NCBI GenBank assembly: GCA_905331475.1
Contig: CAJNYU010000613.1
Location: forward strand, 117,731-181,730
Length of the DNA stretch: 64,000 nt
DNA from: Rotaria socialis
Taxonomy: Eukaryota; Rotifera; Eurotatoria; Philodinida; Philodinidae
Direction of reading: 5' to 3'
The first letter of the stretch is position 1, and every line of letters begins with the position of its first letter. Below the pieces are notes generated by a model that was given only the letters and a program-made list of their open reading frames with translations, had not been told where the DNA came from and did not search any database. This document shows positions 1 to 11,359 of the stretch, piece after piece. The position numbers were made by a program, and so were the translations under genes.

Positions 1-2582
1 CATTATTCTAATTGGTACGGCAGAAGCCCATTTAATAAATCCAATAGGATTATAATTATAATTTGGAATTATTTTCCAATGGTCATACGTTTCATCGATT
101 GCTAATAGGCTAAAAATGAAAAGAGAAACAACTGAATGAGTTTGAACTGAAAGTCGGACCACTATAATACCTGGGTGTTCGACCTTGATAAAATGAAAAG
201 CGTCGCTCGCTGCTAGGCTTTTCTGGACGACTAATACCTCGTCCTTTACGTGATTTTGCCTATAAAATAATTATATATTTTTCTTTAGCCTGTTAAAAAC
301 TTGAGCTTTGATAGAATCCTACTTGACTGATAACAAATCGAACAGCCATTTTAAATCTTGTCCGCTCGGGAAAACGTCTCGTCATCATGATTCGTATTGT
401 TGTTGTTTCAAAATCCATCGAAGCCAGATCATTCATTGACATTCTCGTTGAATTCATTTCTTCTTCGAAACGCTCTGAAAGAATTTCAAACGACAACATC
501 TTTATCAACTTTTTCGGCAGTGAAGGGAAAAACTAACGATAATTGCTATTCATGCCATAATTTCTCTGTGTTTGAGCATAATTCATAATTGGTTCTTCGA
601 CAGCATTAAACGATTGAAATATTTGCCATCGTTGAACAATGAATCGTTGTAAATTTTGATTATTACTATTAGAGACAGAATGAGTATAGGAAAACAAAAA
701 AGCTTTATTTTTCATTCATACCACATAATTATAATATAGACCACGTAGATAAAAAGAAGAAATCCCGATTCAAATAATGTTATTCGACCATCGGATAAAC
801 ACTATTGATTATATATGAACATATATATTTATTTTTTTGTTATCATAAAAGAGACTCACCAGAATTAGAACGATGATTGAAAAGGCATAATAAACTGAAT
901 CTCGACATAATGGCCTATGTGAGAAAATATGTTAGAGACTTACAATTAGAATTAAAATTGAGAATAGACTCTGTTAGACATGGAAGCTCTTCCGAATATT
1001 TGATAATCAGAACTCAAAATAGTGATACAATTTTTTTTTGAAGATGAGTTTTGCAATCATTATGATATGACGATGCATTCGACTCGAAAAATACAGCTCT
1101 TCCTCTCTGTCCAAATTTTCCTAATAGTTATCTGACGTAATAAAATTATTGTTGGGCTCTTCTATATATGAAAATCCTATATAATAGTCTTTGATTGAAT
1201 TTCAATTCAGTACATATCAACTACGTACCACCAAGTCAGTCGAATAGCCTAAAATGAGAATACTCATTACTTTCGGTGAATTCAACTTTCAATCTTACTC
1301 CATTAACAAACAATCCACAAATGCCAATGACGCATACAACATTAAAAACAGCCGAGCCAACAATTGTGCCGACACCTACATCACCTTTAGCCACAAAAAT
1401 ACCTAAAAATGAAAAACCATCATAATTCAGCGTCAATCCTAATTTGGCAACAATATACCGATAAGAGCAATAAAAAGTTCTGGTGACGATGAACCGCCAG
1501 CCATGAACGTTGCGCCAGCAACATCTTCATCAAGATCTAATGCCTATTAATATATATTCATGGAAATCAAAAACTAATTTGTCAAAACTCTCGTTCTTTT
1601 TCAGTGCCTGCGAGGAGAGTGTAAATATCTGAAAATTAGTTTTATCACGTTTCAATTTCTTTTTTTTTTAAATTTTGATATAGGATTCATAGACTAAAAT
1701 CTTACTAACTCAGACATTCGAAACAGATCGGTAATAAAATATATGGAGTAAACGAATTCTAAAAGTTAGACTCATCAATTTTGTTCGTGTTTCTAAACTT
1801 CTTTAGTCTCGTTAAACACATATTTTGTCAAAATTCATTATTTATTAATTAGCGAAACATCTTCAGCAATAAAATACTTACTGCACAGAGTTTGTCGAGT
1901 GCCGCAATAAAATAATCGTCAACCACAATAGCAATAGCAATAAAATTATAAAAGCAAGCAAACAAATGAAATATTACAGCTCCCTATAAATAATTTATTA
2001 AAACATTAATGAAATAATAACACAGATTTACATACGTGACTCCGTTGAGATTGAGTAAAGAGATCGTCGGGAAATTCACCAATAGCTTGAAAGAAGAAGA
2101 AGAAGAAGAGGAAAATTCAGCAGTCGATTTTTTAATTTTCTAATTACAACTTCATAGAGGAGTTAAAATAATGATAAATTACCTGGTTCAGTACAATTTT
2201 TTAATTGTCCTGGCTGCCAACTAATTGTTGTTGACTCTGTGGCAGCCGTCGTAGTACGAATTGTCGATGTTGTTTCATCATTGGTTGATGCTATATAAAT
2301 GTTGTAATCATAATTTTCATTCGAATAAATTCTACATGTTTATATCTAACAAAGACAATAATTTCTATACCCACCATTTGCAATAGATATTTTTTGTGGT
2401 CGATTTTTCAAGCTAAATTTCCTATTCGGCGCAGCATCACTTAATCGAAATTGATGTCCAATAAAATGAGCCAAAGCAAGACCGACAAGAATTCGAATAA
2501 AAAATTTGACATTATGCCGATTGATAATTTGATCTTTGACAGATCGCTTGTGCTTGAGCAAAGTCGATGAATCTTGAATCAT
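1..2582 (-). CDS. SLC24A: K+-dependent Na+/Ca2+ exchanger (NCKX/SLC24 family), partial, at least 13 exons
   Basis: Membrane antiporter that exports Ca2+ (with K+) against Na+. Coding exons, in transcript order: 2582-2375, 2290-2183, 2085-2036, 1983-1882, 1543-1459, 1402-1299, 1248-1229, 914-860, 801-722, 665-538, 474-323, 259-171, 109-1. All have GT/AG borders and the reading phase agrees across every junction, giving 430 codons before the window edge. Visible: an N-terminal hydrophobic stretch (ILVGLALAHF), a Thr-rich ectodomain ending NCTEPAIGEFPDDLFTQSQR, and a first alpha repeat with AGATFMAGGSSSPELF followed by GDVGVGTIVGSAVFN, which is the SLC24 signature. A basic cytoplasmic loop follows (MTRRFPERTRFKMAV, SRKGRGISRP). 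The second alpha repeat lies outside the window. Introns are mostly 50-97 bases, with two near 315-340. The SLC24 paralogue cannot be assigned. Confidence 0.93.
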
Positions 2583-4545
2583 AATTCTGTTGAAGATTTC
2601 TTAATCTAATGAACATTAGCTATATAGAGTTTATACGACTATTCTTCGTTGATGCATTGCTTTCTATTGATAGCGAGAGAATTAGATGGAGAGAGGAAAA
2701 AAAAGAATTGGGGAACTAAATTCGAGAAAGATAAAGACAAGATTCTACAGAAAGAGATGATAAAAAGAAAACTACTACTGCTACACAATTAATTACTACA
2801 AATAAAGGGAAATGAACTAAGAAAGAAGCCTTTCATCGGAAACAAACAGAATGACAACGAGAAAATACCGGAAAAAATGTCAACGACATGAGGATAGATA
2901 TACAAAAAGCCTCAACTGGATAATGCGATAAGGAAAAGAATGTCGATAGTGATCGGCATATTGACTAGGAGTCGTGAGGGGAAAAAAAGTAGGTTAACAT
3001 CGAACAAAGAAAGAAAGAAAGAAAGAAAAACGAGCTCGGCAAATACATAGTCATCGATGTAGTATTGTCTTCTTCTATTCTTATTTATCTAATTTCGAAT
3101 TCTGCTAACTAAATTATGTGTTTTCTTCTGTGAAATTTCTAACCAAACAATGCGAGTAGAATAATGAACATATGCATACATTTGCGCTAGAAGCTAATAA
3201 TAGACATTCATGAATAATATGCCATGAAGAAATGACTCGGATTGTGTGTCATCTATTTAGCACATAAAAGAAATCGTAACTTCAGTAACTGAGAGGAAAC
3301 ACAAGAAAAAAGTAGAAGATCCTTATTATTGATTCAATAGAGAAAGTAAAATCATTAAAAGTCGACACAATTGAGAGTCATTTTCAACCGATGCCATAAA
3401 AAAAAGTTTTATCTTTATCATATTGAACAGATAGAAGACTTCGATTATTATCGAGAATAGTTTTTTATTAAAATTTTCATTCATCAATAAAAATCCCTGC
3501 GGAGAAAGCCAAGCTATATATTCGACTCATAGTAACATAATCTAGTTATCAGTTCCAGAGTTATTTTTATAAACTATAGTCAAATAAATGGAATTATTCG
3601 CCACATATAAAACTAATCAACAATATTGATCAATTCTGTAGCAGGGATCAATATTATTGTAATACGATTATTTCGTTGCTTTTTACGAGAGAAAATTACA
3701 GAAGAAGAATAATAGAAATTGAATCGAGTCAAGATTTTTATCAACTATTAAGCCAAATTATTTACAGAGATTTCGAAATATTTATTCGTAGGAACTACAA
3801 CAGAGAGAAAGTATAAAATCTATTTTTGTACGTTATGATTATCAAAACAAAAGAGCGAAACGACTATAAGAACGAGATCCATTTGACAGTAAATTAGAAT
3901 GGAAATAAAGTCCGAAGGCAACGCTGATTTCCGTTTGTTTGCTTTTCTCCATCTTCATTATTCAAAATAACTGTAATCCAAACGCATAAATAGAATTTTT
4001 TATGCAAAGAAGAAAGGCAGGGTATTCTATCTTGAGTACATAAGAGATTTGATTGAAGAAAGATTTCACGCCTACGCTTATAAATCTTTCTTCTAGCCTC
4101 TCTTTGAAAATCCATAAAGTAAATCAGATTGCTTGAGTTTGAGACTTTTATTTATTTGCCGCGCTACGTGATTTCATTGATTTATTTCGAATAAAGACAA
4201 GATGATGACCAATAGTTATTATATTGATCATTGTACATAGGCGTAAGAGTCTATGATGAGACAATAAACGAAAGTATAAGTTATGTTTTGAGTTAAACAA
4301 TGGAGTAATTACAATCAGATTTTTCTCTCCATCGAAAAAATGTTTGTAGTGGTTTTTCGCACGGATGAATAATAAAAAATTGTTAAATCATCGGAAGCCA
4401 CTATTTTTTTCTCGATAATACGATTGACAATTGATGCGAAAAGAACCTCTTGTATAGAATCTGATAGTTCGAATATTTTTGTAATAAGAATTTCATCGAC
4501 GTTTTTCTCGTACAATGATTGATGAGAATGTAATAGTAAACATAT
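2583..4545. other. intergenic spacer upstream of the exchanger gene
   Basis: About 2 kb of AT-rich sequence. I see no exon with family resemblance or consistent splice phase. A short GAAA-type simple repeat lies near 3005-3027. Open frames at 3894-4115 and 4315-4515 (-) have AT-driven composition, no recognisable motif and no partner exons. The part nearest 2583 should hold the exchanger promoter, but I could not pick out a TATA box. Confidence 0.5.
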
Positions 4546-5388
4546 AGAGTAAGTTACCTTAATAGCAACATAAAAAAAAATGGCACGACTTGATTGATTC
4601 GGTGTACAGCTATTTTACATCTAATTGAAATTATTCTTACATGTGCATAATCCTTGGAGTGTCCTCTTTCGAATAGTGAAACAACCACATTTAACTGAGC
4701 TGTAGTGGTCGAGAAATCAGTGCTCTACGATGAGGACCTACATCTGTTGTTGTTAGGGTTCATTTCCCTAATGACAACAGTCAACTCATTTTTGACCCTA
4801 ATAACAACACTAACAAAATTCAAGCAAATTTATCTTTTTCAAATAAAAAGACATTTTTTTCACATTTCCTGTAAGAGATACAGGAAGTGTGTCTGTATTA
4901 ATTTCGTAGAGCGTGTCGAACTCTCCTATCGATCAAGGGTTCATGAGAACTCAATGTTAGTTGGGGTGAAATAAATTTACTCAAACAAGAAAGTCTAAAA
5001 TAGAAAATAAATTTTGTTCCTAATAACAACACCCATCTATTTTTTGAGTATAATAACGACGCATCATTATGAAAATAATATCAGATAATTTATTCATAAA
5101 TAGTCTACCTTTTTATAATCGTTGTAAAGGGATGATAACAAACTCAACTAGTTGATTGTTGTTATTAGGGAAATGAACCCTAACAACAACAGATGTAGGT
5201 CCTTATCGTAGAGCACTGATTTCTCGGTCACTACAGCTCAGTTAAATGTGGTTGTTTCACTATTCGAAAGAGGACACTCCAAGGATTATGCACATGTAAG
5301 AATAATTTCATTCGGTTGTAAAATAGCTGCGCACCGAATCAATCAAGTCATGTCATTTTTTTAGTGTTGCTACAGGGCTGCTTACTCT
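4546..5388. mobile_element. non-autonomous DNA element with ~240-bp terminal inverted repeats
   Basis: The left arm (about 4546-4786) and right arm (about 5151-5388) are near-perfect reverse complements. Both start AGAGTAAG at the outside and share blocks such as ACTTGATTGATTCGGTG, TGTGCATAATCCTTGGAGTG and CATCTGTTGTTGTTAGGG. The ~365-bp centre is AT-rich with scattered TAACAAC motifs and encodes no transposase. The frame at 4705-4974 is mostly TIR sequence and is not a gene. The arms are long for a MITE and could fold into one giant hairpin. Both flanks are AT-rich and no target-site duplication is clear, so superfamily is undetermined. Confidence 0.8.
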
Positions 5389-6068
5389 AATCATATATCT
5401 GGTGATTTAATGCTCGTCGCACATGAGCCTAATTCTCTATCTCGAACATACACGTAAACTAAAAAACTAGCAATCTATTCCTTTTCTTAGTAGTAATTAT
5501 TTTCTTTGTTTTTACTAAGAAAATAGAAAGAAAATCAGCACATATAAACTTCATTCTAAAAATCTATAGAATGGCTCATAGATTGCTGAAAAAACAAATC
5601 TCATTTTTTGAAAAAGATATTAACCAACAATCGGGCGTATACTCAAAACTAATTTAGAATTCAACAAATATAAGGTATCACTCCCAGTTCCTTCTAATAC
5701 ACATAGATTAACCACTATATTTCTCAATGATAGATGTATTGTAATAAAAAACAAGAATATCATTAATACATTCTATTACATTTTATTAATTAAATACTAA
5801 TATTTTTTTATGAACACAATCAATAAGAATTAGCTGCATTTATTCTATAGAAATTTCACATTAAGTATCTTTCGTAAAAAGAAGAACAAATGTTTCTTTA
5901 ATTCATCAGTATCGAGCGTCCTCTCTTCATTTGTCATCCACAAAGAGATCTAAGTACATGTTACGCAATGGTGAGTTGTGTATGTACGTGTGTATAGAAA
6001 TATGTATAGATCATTTCAATGATCTATCTGTATTCAAAGTGTATCAGTTATTTCTAAATCGGCTATCA
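5389..6068. other. intergenic spacer
   Basis: AT-rich sequence between the long-TIR element and the next palindrome. No coding exon, RNA gene or repeat was recognised. Confidence 0.5.
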
Positions 6069-6290
6069 ATCCCAGGTCAATGATTCCGGAGGACGGATAC
6101 TGTAGGAACCGGCCGGAAAGATGCGGAAAAATCACCGTATCTGGCCGGAAAGCACTGGAAACTGGAAGCAGTATTCCANNNNNNNNGGAAGAAAATCCGG
6201 TAACTTCCAACTGGAATACTGCTTCCACTTTCCAGCGCTTTCCTGTGCTTTCCGGCCGTTTCCCGCCGTACGTCCACGACCTGGGAATAG
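6069..6290. mobile_element. GC-rich palindromic MITE-like element, centre lost to an N gap
   Basis: The ends are TCCCAGGTC at about 6069 and GACCTGGGA at about 6282-6290, in inverted orientation. The inner arms match too: CTGGAAGCAGTATTCCA before the gap, TGGAATACTGCTTCCA after it. GC content is far above the flanks. The frames read through it on both strands are by-products of the palindrome. The 8-base N gap (6179-6186) lies between the arms, as expected of a hairpin that defeated sequencing or assembly. Confidence 0.7.
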
Positions 6291-6353
6291 TAGCACTCAT
6301 TAGTTCTTAACATTTTACCAAATGTTAATTTTCTTTATATTTCTATAGATATT

Positions 6354-7835
6354 ATGACAGAACACGAAGATTTAACAATTGAAAAGAGTTCAGTCATAGC
6401 AGTGCTTAATGAAAATGGTCGTAAATTTACCCTTATTCATTTATAATTCTCGATTCTATGGTGTATTTTTTTATATTTAGGTTCATATTGGCTTGCGAAA
6501 GTTATAAATGCTGACGATGAAAATAAAAATATTGAGATTCAATATTTCGATCATAATACCTTTAAAATCGAAAATACATCTACAGAATTAGTTGCACGTG
6601 AATCAATATTATGTACGTTTGGCAAAATTCGTCACAGTTGCAAACAATTCAAATTATCGGATGTTTTACAAGCAAAGTTAGTTACCCAGGAGGATCATTC
6701 CGACAATCGGACCCAATAAGATCCTATAGGATTCCGATCGGATTTTATATAAATTTCCAATAAACCAGCGAATTCCTATCGGATCCTACTGTTGGATTGT
6801 GACGGATCCAACGATCGACTCGGACTATCCTCTAATGTTGGCTTGAGGTACTAATTACTGGTGGTCAATTAATTAAATACTTTTTTCCATCGGATCCGTT
6901 GGTGGTTCCGTGACCCAGAATCCCATAAAATTTTATAGGCTGGTTGGATCCGATATAGGATTCATTCACCTGGGTAAACAAGTAGCTGAAACTCGTCAAT
7001 ATTTAAGTGGGAGATATTTATATTTTGTATCTTATCAAATGAATTCATCTTGTAACAAATTGTACCAACCACAATATCGTACAACAAGCCGATGATGTAC
7101 AAGAATTTCAAAACACAATTACAGTGTTAAAATTCAAAATTGAACACTATAAAAGTGTACGTCTATTGATAATCTTTTTTTTATATCCTAGAGATCGAAA
7201 TCTATTGCCATATAATCGGCGCGAATGAATTTTGTTTCTTGTTTTTCATTGCTGCGTAGTTTGAAAGAGAGAAAAGACGCAAAATAGCACGTATATTTTT
7301 CTATATGTGTCTTTTTTTTAGCGTTCAACAAAAAAAAATCATCTAACTTTTGTTCTATATAAACAGGCTTATTATATAATAGCACGAATTGCTGATACGT
7401 TACTGATGAAGCTGTATTTGAATGAATCGGATGATGATGACCATCATTCTTCGAAGGCCATATCAGCAATACTTAGCCTCATCGAAAGTGGTGCAATGGA
7501 TGATAGTGCCGTAGCTCATTTGTTATTAAGCCATCATCATAAAACAGATAAAGTTCAACAACAAAATGTGCTAAAATTCTGGGGAATCTTTGCTTTGATC
7601 GTTTATGAGCGCTTCGTATGGTATATGATCAAATTCAAGAAAATACAAATGAAGATATTAAACATTTTATTATGTTATTTTGTCTTGAATTTGGTAAGCT
7701 AGCTTCATACTTAACGTCTATGCACTTTTAATTTTTATTGCAGAACGTCTTATTGTTTCATTTCATGGACAAAAAGATTGGCAATTTACTCAACTGTATA
7801 CGAAAATTATCATGGAATTGCGAAAAACAGATTAA
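6354..7835 (+). pseudogene. decayed multi-exon gene of unknown function, interrupted by a palindromic element
   Basis: The first exon (6354-6417) starts at ATG and joins in phase to an exon at 6481, giving a small beta-rich module beginning NENGSYWLAKVIN. It could be a Tudor/SH3-like barrel, but that is weak. After about 6687 the frame runs into a MITE-like insertion (6688-6980). Beyond it, coding-looking text resumes: ADDVQEFQNTI near 7100, then an exon from about 7377 with ADTLLMKLYLNESDDDD and ESGAMDDSAVAHLLLSHH. Near 7580 the best frame shifts and meets an in-frame TGA before a GTAAGC donor at about 7691. A last exon (about 7743-7835) reads RLIVSFHGQKDWQFTQLY and ends TAA. Family not recognised. 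Confidence 0.5.
6688..6980. mobile_element. palindromic MITE-like element inside a decayed gene
   Basis: The ends are TTACCCAGG on the left and CCTGGGTAA on the right. About 37 bases inward still match imperfectly in inverted orientation (ACCCAGGAGGATCATTCC against ACCCAGGTGAATGAATCC, then CGGACCCAA against CGGATCCAA). The inside repeats GGATCC, CGGATC and CCTATAGG blocks. It separates two pieces of coding-looking sequence, which suggests insertion into an exon or intron. The TTA/TAA may be a target duplication or part of the repeat. Confidence 0.65.
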
Positions 7836-8740
7836 ATGGAGATCGTCATTGTTTCTTTTCTCTGGTCATTCTTTTTTCGATCATGTATTTTCTCTTGTAC
7901 TTTTCTAAACAATTAAAAAATTCATCAAAGATTGAGTCTTTTTTCTGCTGCTTTGAGAAGTCATTTATTACCACATCTTTCGCTCGCATTTTAAGAGAAT
8001 AATCCGGAAAAAAAGATAATATAAATCTTTTTCGATCAAACTAAAATTAAATATTTTTAAGTAAAAGAAAAAAGAAGAAAACTAACTGACGCATTATTTG
8101 ATTTAAATGATTTATTAGATAAACGTATAAGTTCATCGTTTTGTTTTCCTTGACAATTAATCAATGTTGCATCAGTTATGTAACTTAATAAAAGTTTTTG
8201 TCATTGTTCACTCACGTTCATCATTCCATTCAATCATAGATTCAAAGCTTTGAAAAATACTTTCCGTATAAAAAAAAACATTTTCTAAGATTTTGATGAG
8301 ACTATTTTTATTTAACTTCATTTTTATTATTGTACAAACTCGATTTATGATCATTTAAATATTTCATTTTTGATTCACATAAAACACGATCATATAAACA
8401 ATAAATACATTGTGCGATTTCATGAATAACTTTTGATAATTTCCTTTTTTGTTCATTAGATTCATCGGAAATATTTGAATAAGTTCAAGAAGAAAATATT
8501 CAAGTAAAGTACAGAATTCAATAAAACAATTTTTATGTCTACTATTTATAAAACAATTATATCTAATTCTATAGCAAGATAAGCAAAGTTACCATTTCTT
8601 TTGCATCTTTCCTGTTTTTAATATTAGCAAAAATTTATTCGTTAACAATCAGTACTTTTGTTTCAAACATCTCCTCATCGAAGAATAGAAGTCGAATCTC
8701 AGGATTATGATCTTACATATGTCGTAGAATTCTCACCCAC
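7836..8740. other. intergenic spacer with a short coding-looking stretch at its end
   Basis: Mostly AT-rich and featureless. From about 8658 to 8745 one frame reads plausible protein (SPHRRIEVESQDYDLTYVVE) and runs directly into the palindromic element that follows. It may be the broken end of an exon; no start codon or partner exon was confirmed. Confidence 0.35.
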
Positions 8741-8741
8741 C

Positions 8742-8960
8742 CAGGTCCATCATTCAAACCGCCTGAAACAGTTACGAAACGGCGCAAATAATGCTCTAAG
8801 CGATGAAAAACGACCCCCGTTGTTAGCCGTTTTCCGTCAGTTCGGATTACGGGTCGTTTTTCCCCGGACCGCTAACGATGTAGTTCAAGACCGTTTCCGA
8901 CGAAAAAAGGCAAGTAATAAGAGCATCCTATTTTCGTCCATTCTGACGTGATCTCGCCGT
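8742..8960. repeat. GC-rich self-complementary element beginning CCCAGGTCC
   Basis: A CG-rich island in AT-rich DNA. It carries AAAAACGACCC (about 8806) and its reverse complement GGGTCGTTTTT (about 8851), plus other CGTTTTCCG-type blocks. Its left end repeats the CCCAGGTC of the elements at 6069 and 22567. I could not find a matching right end, so the boundary near 8960 is approximate. Confidence 0.5.
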
Positions 8961-9042
8961 TTTTCATTCATTTTTAACTGTTTAAATAACATATGTCAAT
9001 CATTTTGCTGTATTGACTATTTGTTCTTTTTTTTTTCTGTAG

Positions 9043-9181
9043 GAGTATTATTTTATCTCATGAATTGATTGGTTATGTTAAACGTTCGAAAGATATGTTA
9101 ACTTTGCAATGTCATGATAAGTTTTGCACATCAAGACGATCGTTCTCTGAATCCATAATTTCAACAATAAGAATTAGCTAA
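9043..9181 (+). pseudogene. possible orphan 3' exon
   Basis: A strong polypyrimidine tract and AG at 9041-9042 precede a 46-codon open frame that reads LSHELIGYVKRSKDMLTLQC and ends at TAA. It has the feel of a terminal exon. The coding-looking stretch before 8745 does not join to it in phase, so I cannot assemble a gene. Function unknown; it may be a relic split by the element at 8742. Confidence 0.3.
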
Positions 9182-10623
9182 TGTTCACCTTTTTTATTTT
9201 GTATTTCACTATAATTTCTCTATGTTGCACGGGTACGGTTTTCAAAACAGCGTTCTTTTTTTTCGTTCTCAAGTGTATTGCCACACTGTGCTTAAAATCA
9301 ATTTTGTAGAGGCGTTCTTTTTTGACATTTTTAAAAGTTCACTGACATTTACGAATCAATAACATGAAGACTTTATCTGCTGCTACCAATTGCTATATTT
9401 CATTGTAAATAATCTTCTCTATTTTATTATTATTATCAAATGTCACACAATGGATTAGAGCTTTGTTGAAAAGATTATTAAGATTCATTGGACTGAAATA
9501 TAGTCTAACATGAACGTGTTCATCATCAATTCGAATGGAAACTAAATATAGCCTAATTTTGTTTTTCGGAAATGCATCCGCAATAATACTTGTAATTATA
9601 CTTCAAATGCAAAGAAATGCTCGTCCTTGCAAAATATTTGATAAGAAAGATCATCGGTAACGTTGATGCTCCGTCTTGCCCTACTTTTAATAGGGTCAAA
9701 TAGGTTCTGGCGGAGAATAATATAAATTGAGTTTTCTGACGTCAGGATTCTTTTTCGTTTTTGTGATTTTACAGAATCATGTGCAATTATTAGTTTAGCG
9801 ATGGAATGAATATTCAAGAGTGTTGCACGCATTTGAAGTCAAAGGTTTTCTTCTTCTAATGATGATTATAGATGTTAAATGTCGGCAGGAACGTACACAT
9901 ACTTTTCGCCTCGGAACAAAATGATTTGAATTTCATGTGAATAAGATGCAGTTCATTATTATTGACATACTTTCAGTAACAAAGTTTTTTTTTATGTTGT
10001 TTGCTTTCGAAGGTTATAGTGAAAATTATCATCCACTGGTTTTGTTAGGAATGTATGTTTCGACTCTCTACTCTGCTTTGTGTTCGAAAATTATGATAAT
10101 GAGGTCATCCATCTTTGAACTGAAACGTGATTTTCTTGATTTACTACACCCAATTGTATAGCAACGTATAATGCAAAAAAGAAAAAATTTCTTCGTTAGT
10201 TACTATGTTAACACGGACTCTTATTCGTTGTTTTGAATCACGTTGACTTTAGTGTCTATTTTCAGTGGCTAAAGGTTGATAGAATCAATCAGCAAACACG
10301 ATGAGACTTGTTTTGCTCACCAATCGAGAAAGAGCAAAATAGGGTAGTCGTGTTTTCATTCTAACGCTTCAACAAAATGAAAAAAAAGAACCAAATCCAA
10401 TCTTGCTAAACTAAGCACAAAAGAAAAACTTAATTATTGCCTTTTCCAAATTGAAAGATTGTCCAACAGTATATAAGCGGGCATACGCTAACAGAGAAAT
10501 TCTAGGAGTATTTTTAATTTTTTGCTGTTTCAAACAAAGAATTTCAATGTCATCTTGGGATCATATTCCAAAGTCGGTGAGGAATTATTTAATTTATTCA
10601 TTTCATAATCTACTAAATATAAC
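9182..10623. other. intergenic spacer
   Basis: About 1.4 kb with no supported gene. The small frames at 9596-9832 (-), 9937-10161 (+) and 10451-10660 (+) lack start context, motifs or partner exons and look like chance frames in AT-rich DNA. Confidence 0.45.
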
Positions 10624-11359
10624 ATGCAGTCTTCATCACATGACATCAATGTTAATTTAGGTGCCATCGAATCCGTTTCGGAAGCAATCACGTAAGTAAA
10701 CCAATAGTTTCTGTGAGGCTTCATTTAAAATGTAGATACTTTTTCTAATAGAACACCAACTGCCAATTCAAAAACATTAATTATTGTCGTCGATACTTGT
10801 GTAACAGTTCTTCTTGTGGCTTCAGTTACGATGTTAGTAGCGCTTGCTCTTACTTATACAGGACCATTCGCAACAAGTACTTATGACTAATTTTCCAAAA
10901 ATTTCAAATCATATTTTTTGCCCTTTTATTTATAGTATCGAGCACAACTACTACAACGACGACTACGACAATAACAACCGCGACCACAACAGCAATACAG
11001 ATTGCTGCTGCAGGATCCGAGTGTTCATCTTATACAACAATTAGTGATTCAACTCGTTTAACAACATCCACTGGTGGAAGCACTTGCGATATAAATTACT
11101 TCAGCACAACTACAACCTGGACTAGATTTAGTGGTGCTGGTGGGACTCAATTAGCAACATCTGCTCCAGGTTCAAAGTACTATGGTATACAGAGTCATTC
11201 CCAGCATCAGGCACCTCTACTAGTGGAACAGTATGTTGTGCTTGGGGTTCGAATACTTGTAACTATTCAAACACAGTTCAAGTAACAAATTGTGGTTCAT
11301 TTTATTTATGGGGTCTTGTTACTCCACAGAGCACTTGCTCTCGCTATTGTACTGCATAG
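10624..11359 (+). pseudogene. type II membrane protein with uromodulin-like D8C domain, frameshifted
   Basis: Exons 10624-10691, 10752-10876 and 10936-11359 join in phase. The predicted protein has a short cytoplasmic tail (MQSSSHDINVNLGAIESVSE), one membrane segment (VTVLLVASVTMLVALALTY), a Thr-rich stalk, then a D8C-type extracellular domain: CSSYTTISDSTRL, CDINYF, TTTTWTRFSGAGGTQLATS, later SGTVCCAWGSNTC and CSRYC before TAG. The domain cannot be read in one frame: around 11185-11195 the frame must shift by a 2-base excess or 1-base loss. Either this is a recent pseudogene or a sequence error. The family is extracellular; ligand unknown. An AATAAA follows at 11431. Confidence 0.7.

Noticed and set aside
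4705..4974. 89-residue open frame
   Set aside because: Its first 80 bases are the left terminal inverted repeat and the rest is the AT-rich core of the element; no start context or motif.
6034..6313. Overlapping open frames on both strands around the N gap
   Set aside because: They mirror each other because the sequence is a palindrome and they read through unknown bases.
8658..8951. 97-residue open frame as a gene
   Set aside because: Two thirds of it is the CG-rich palindromic element, which lacks stops because of composition. Only the first ~30 codons look protein-like.
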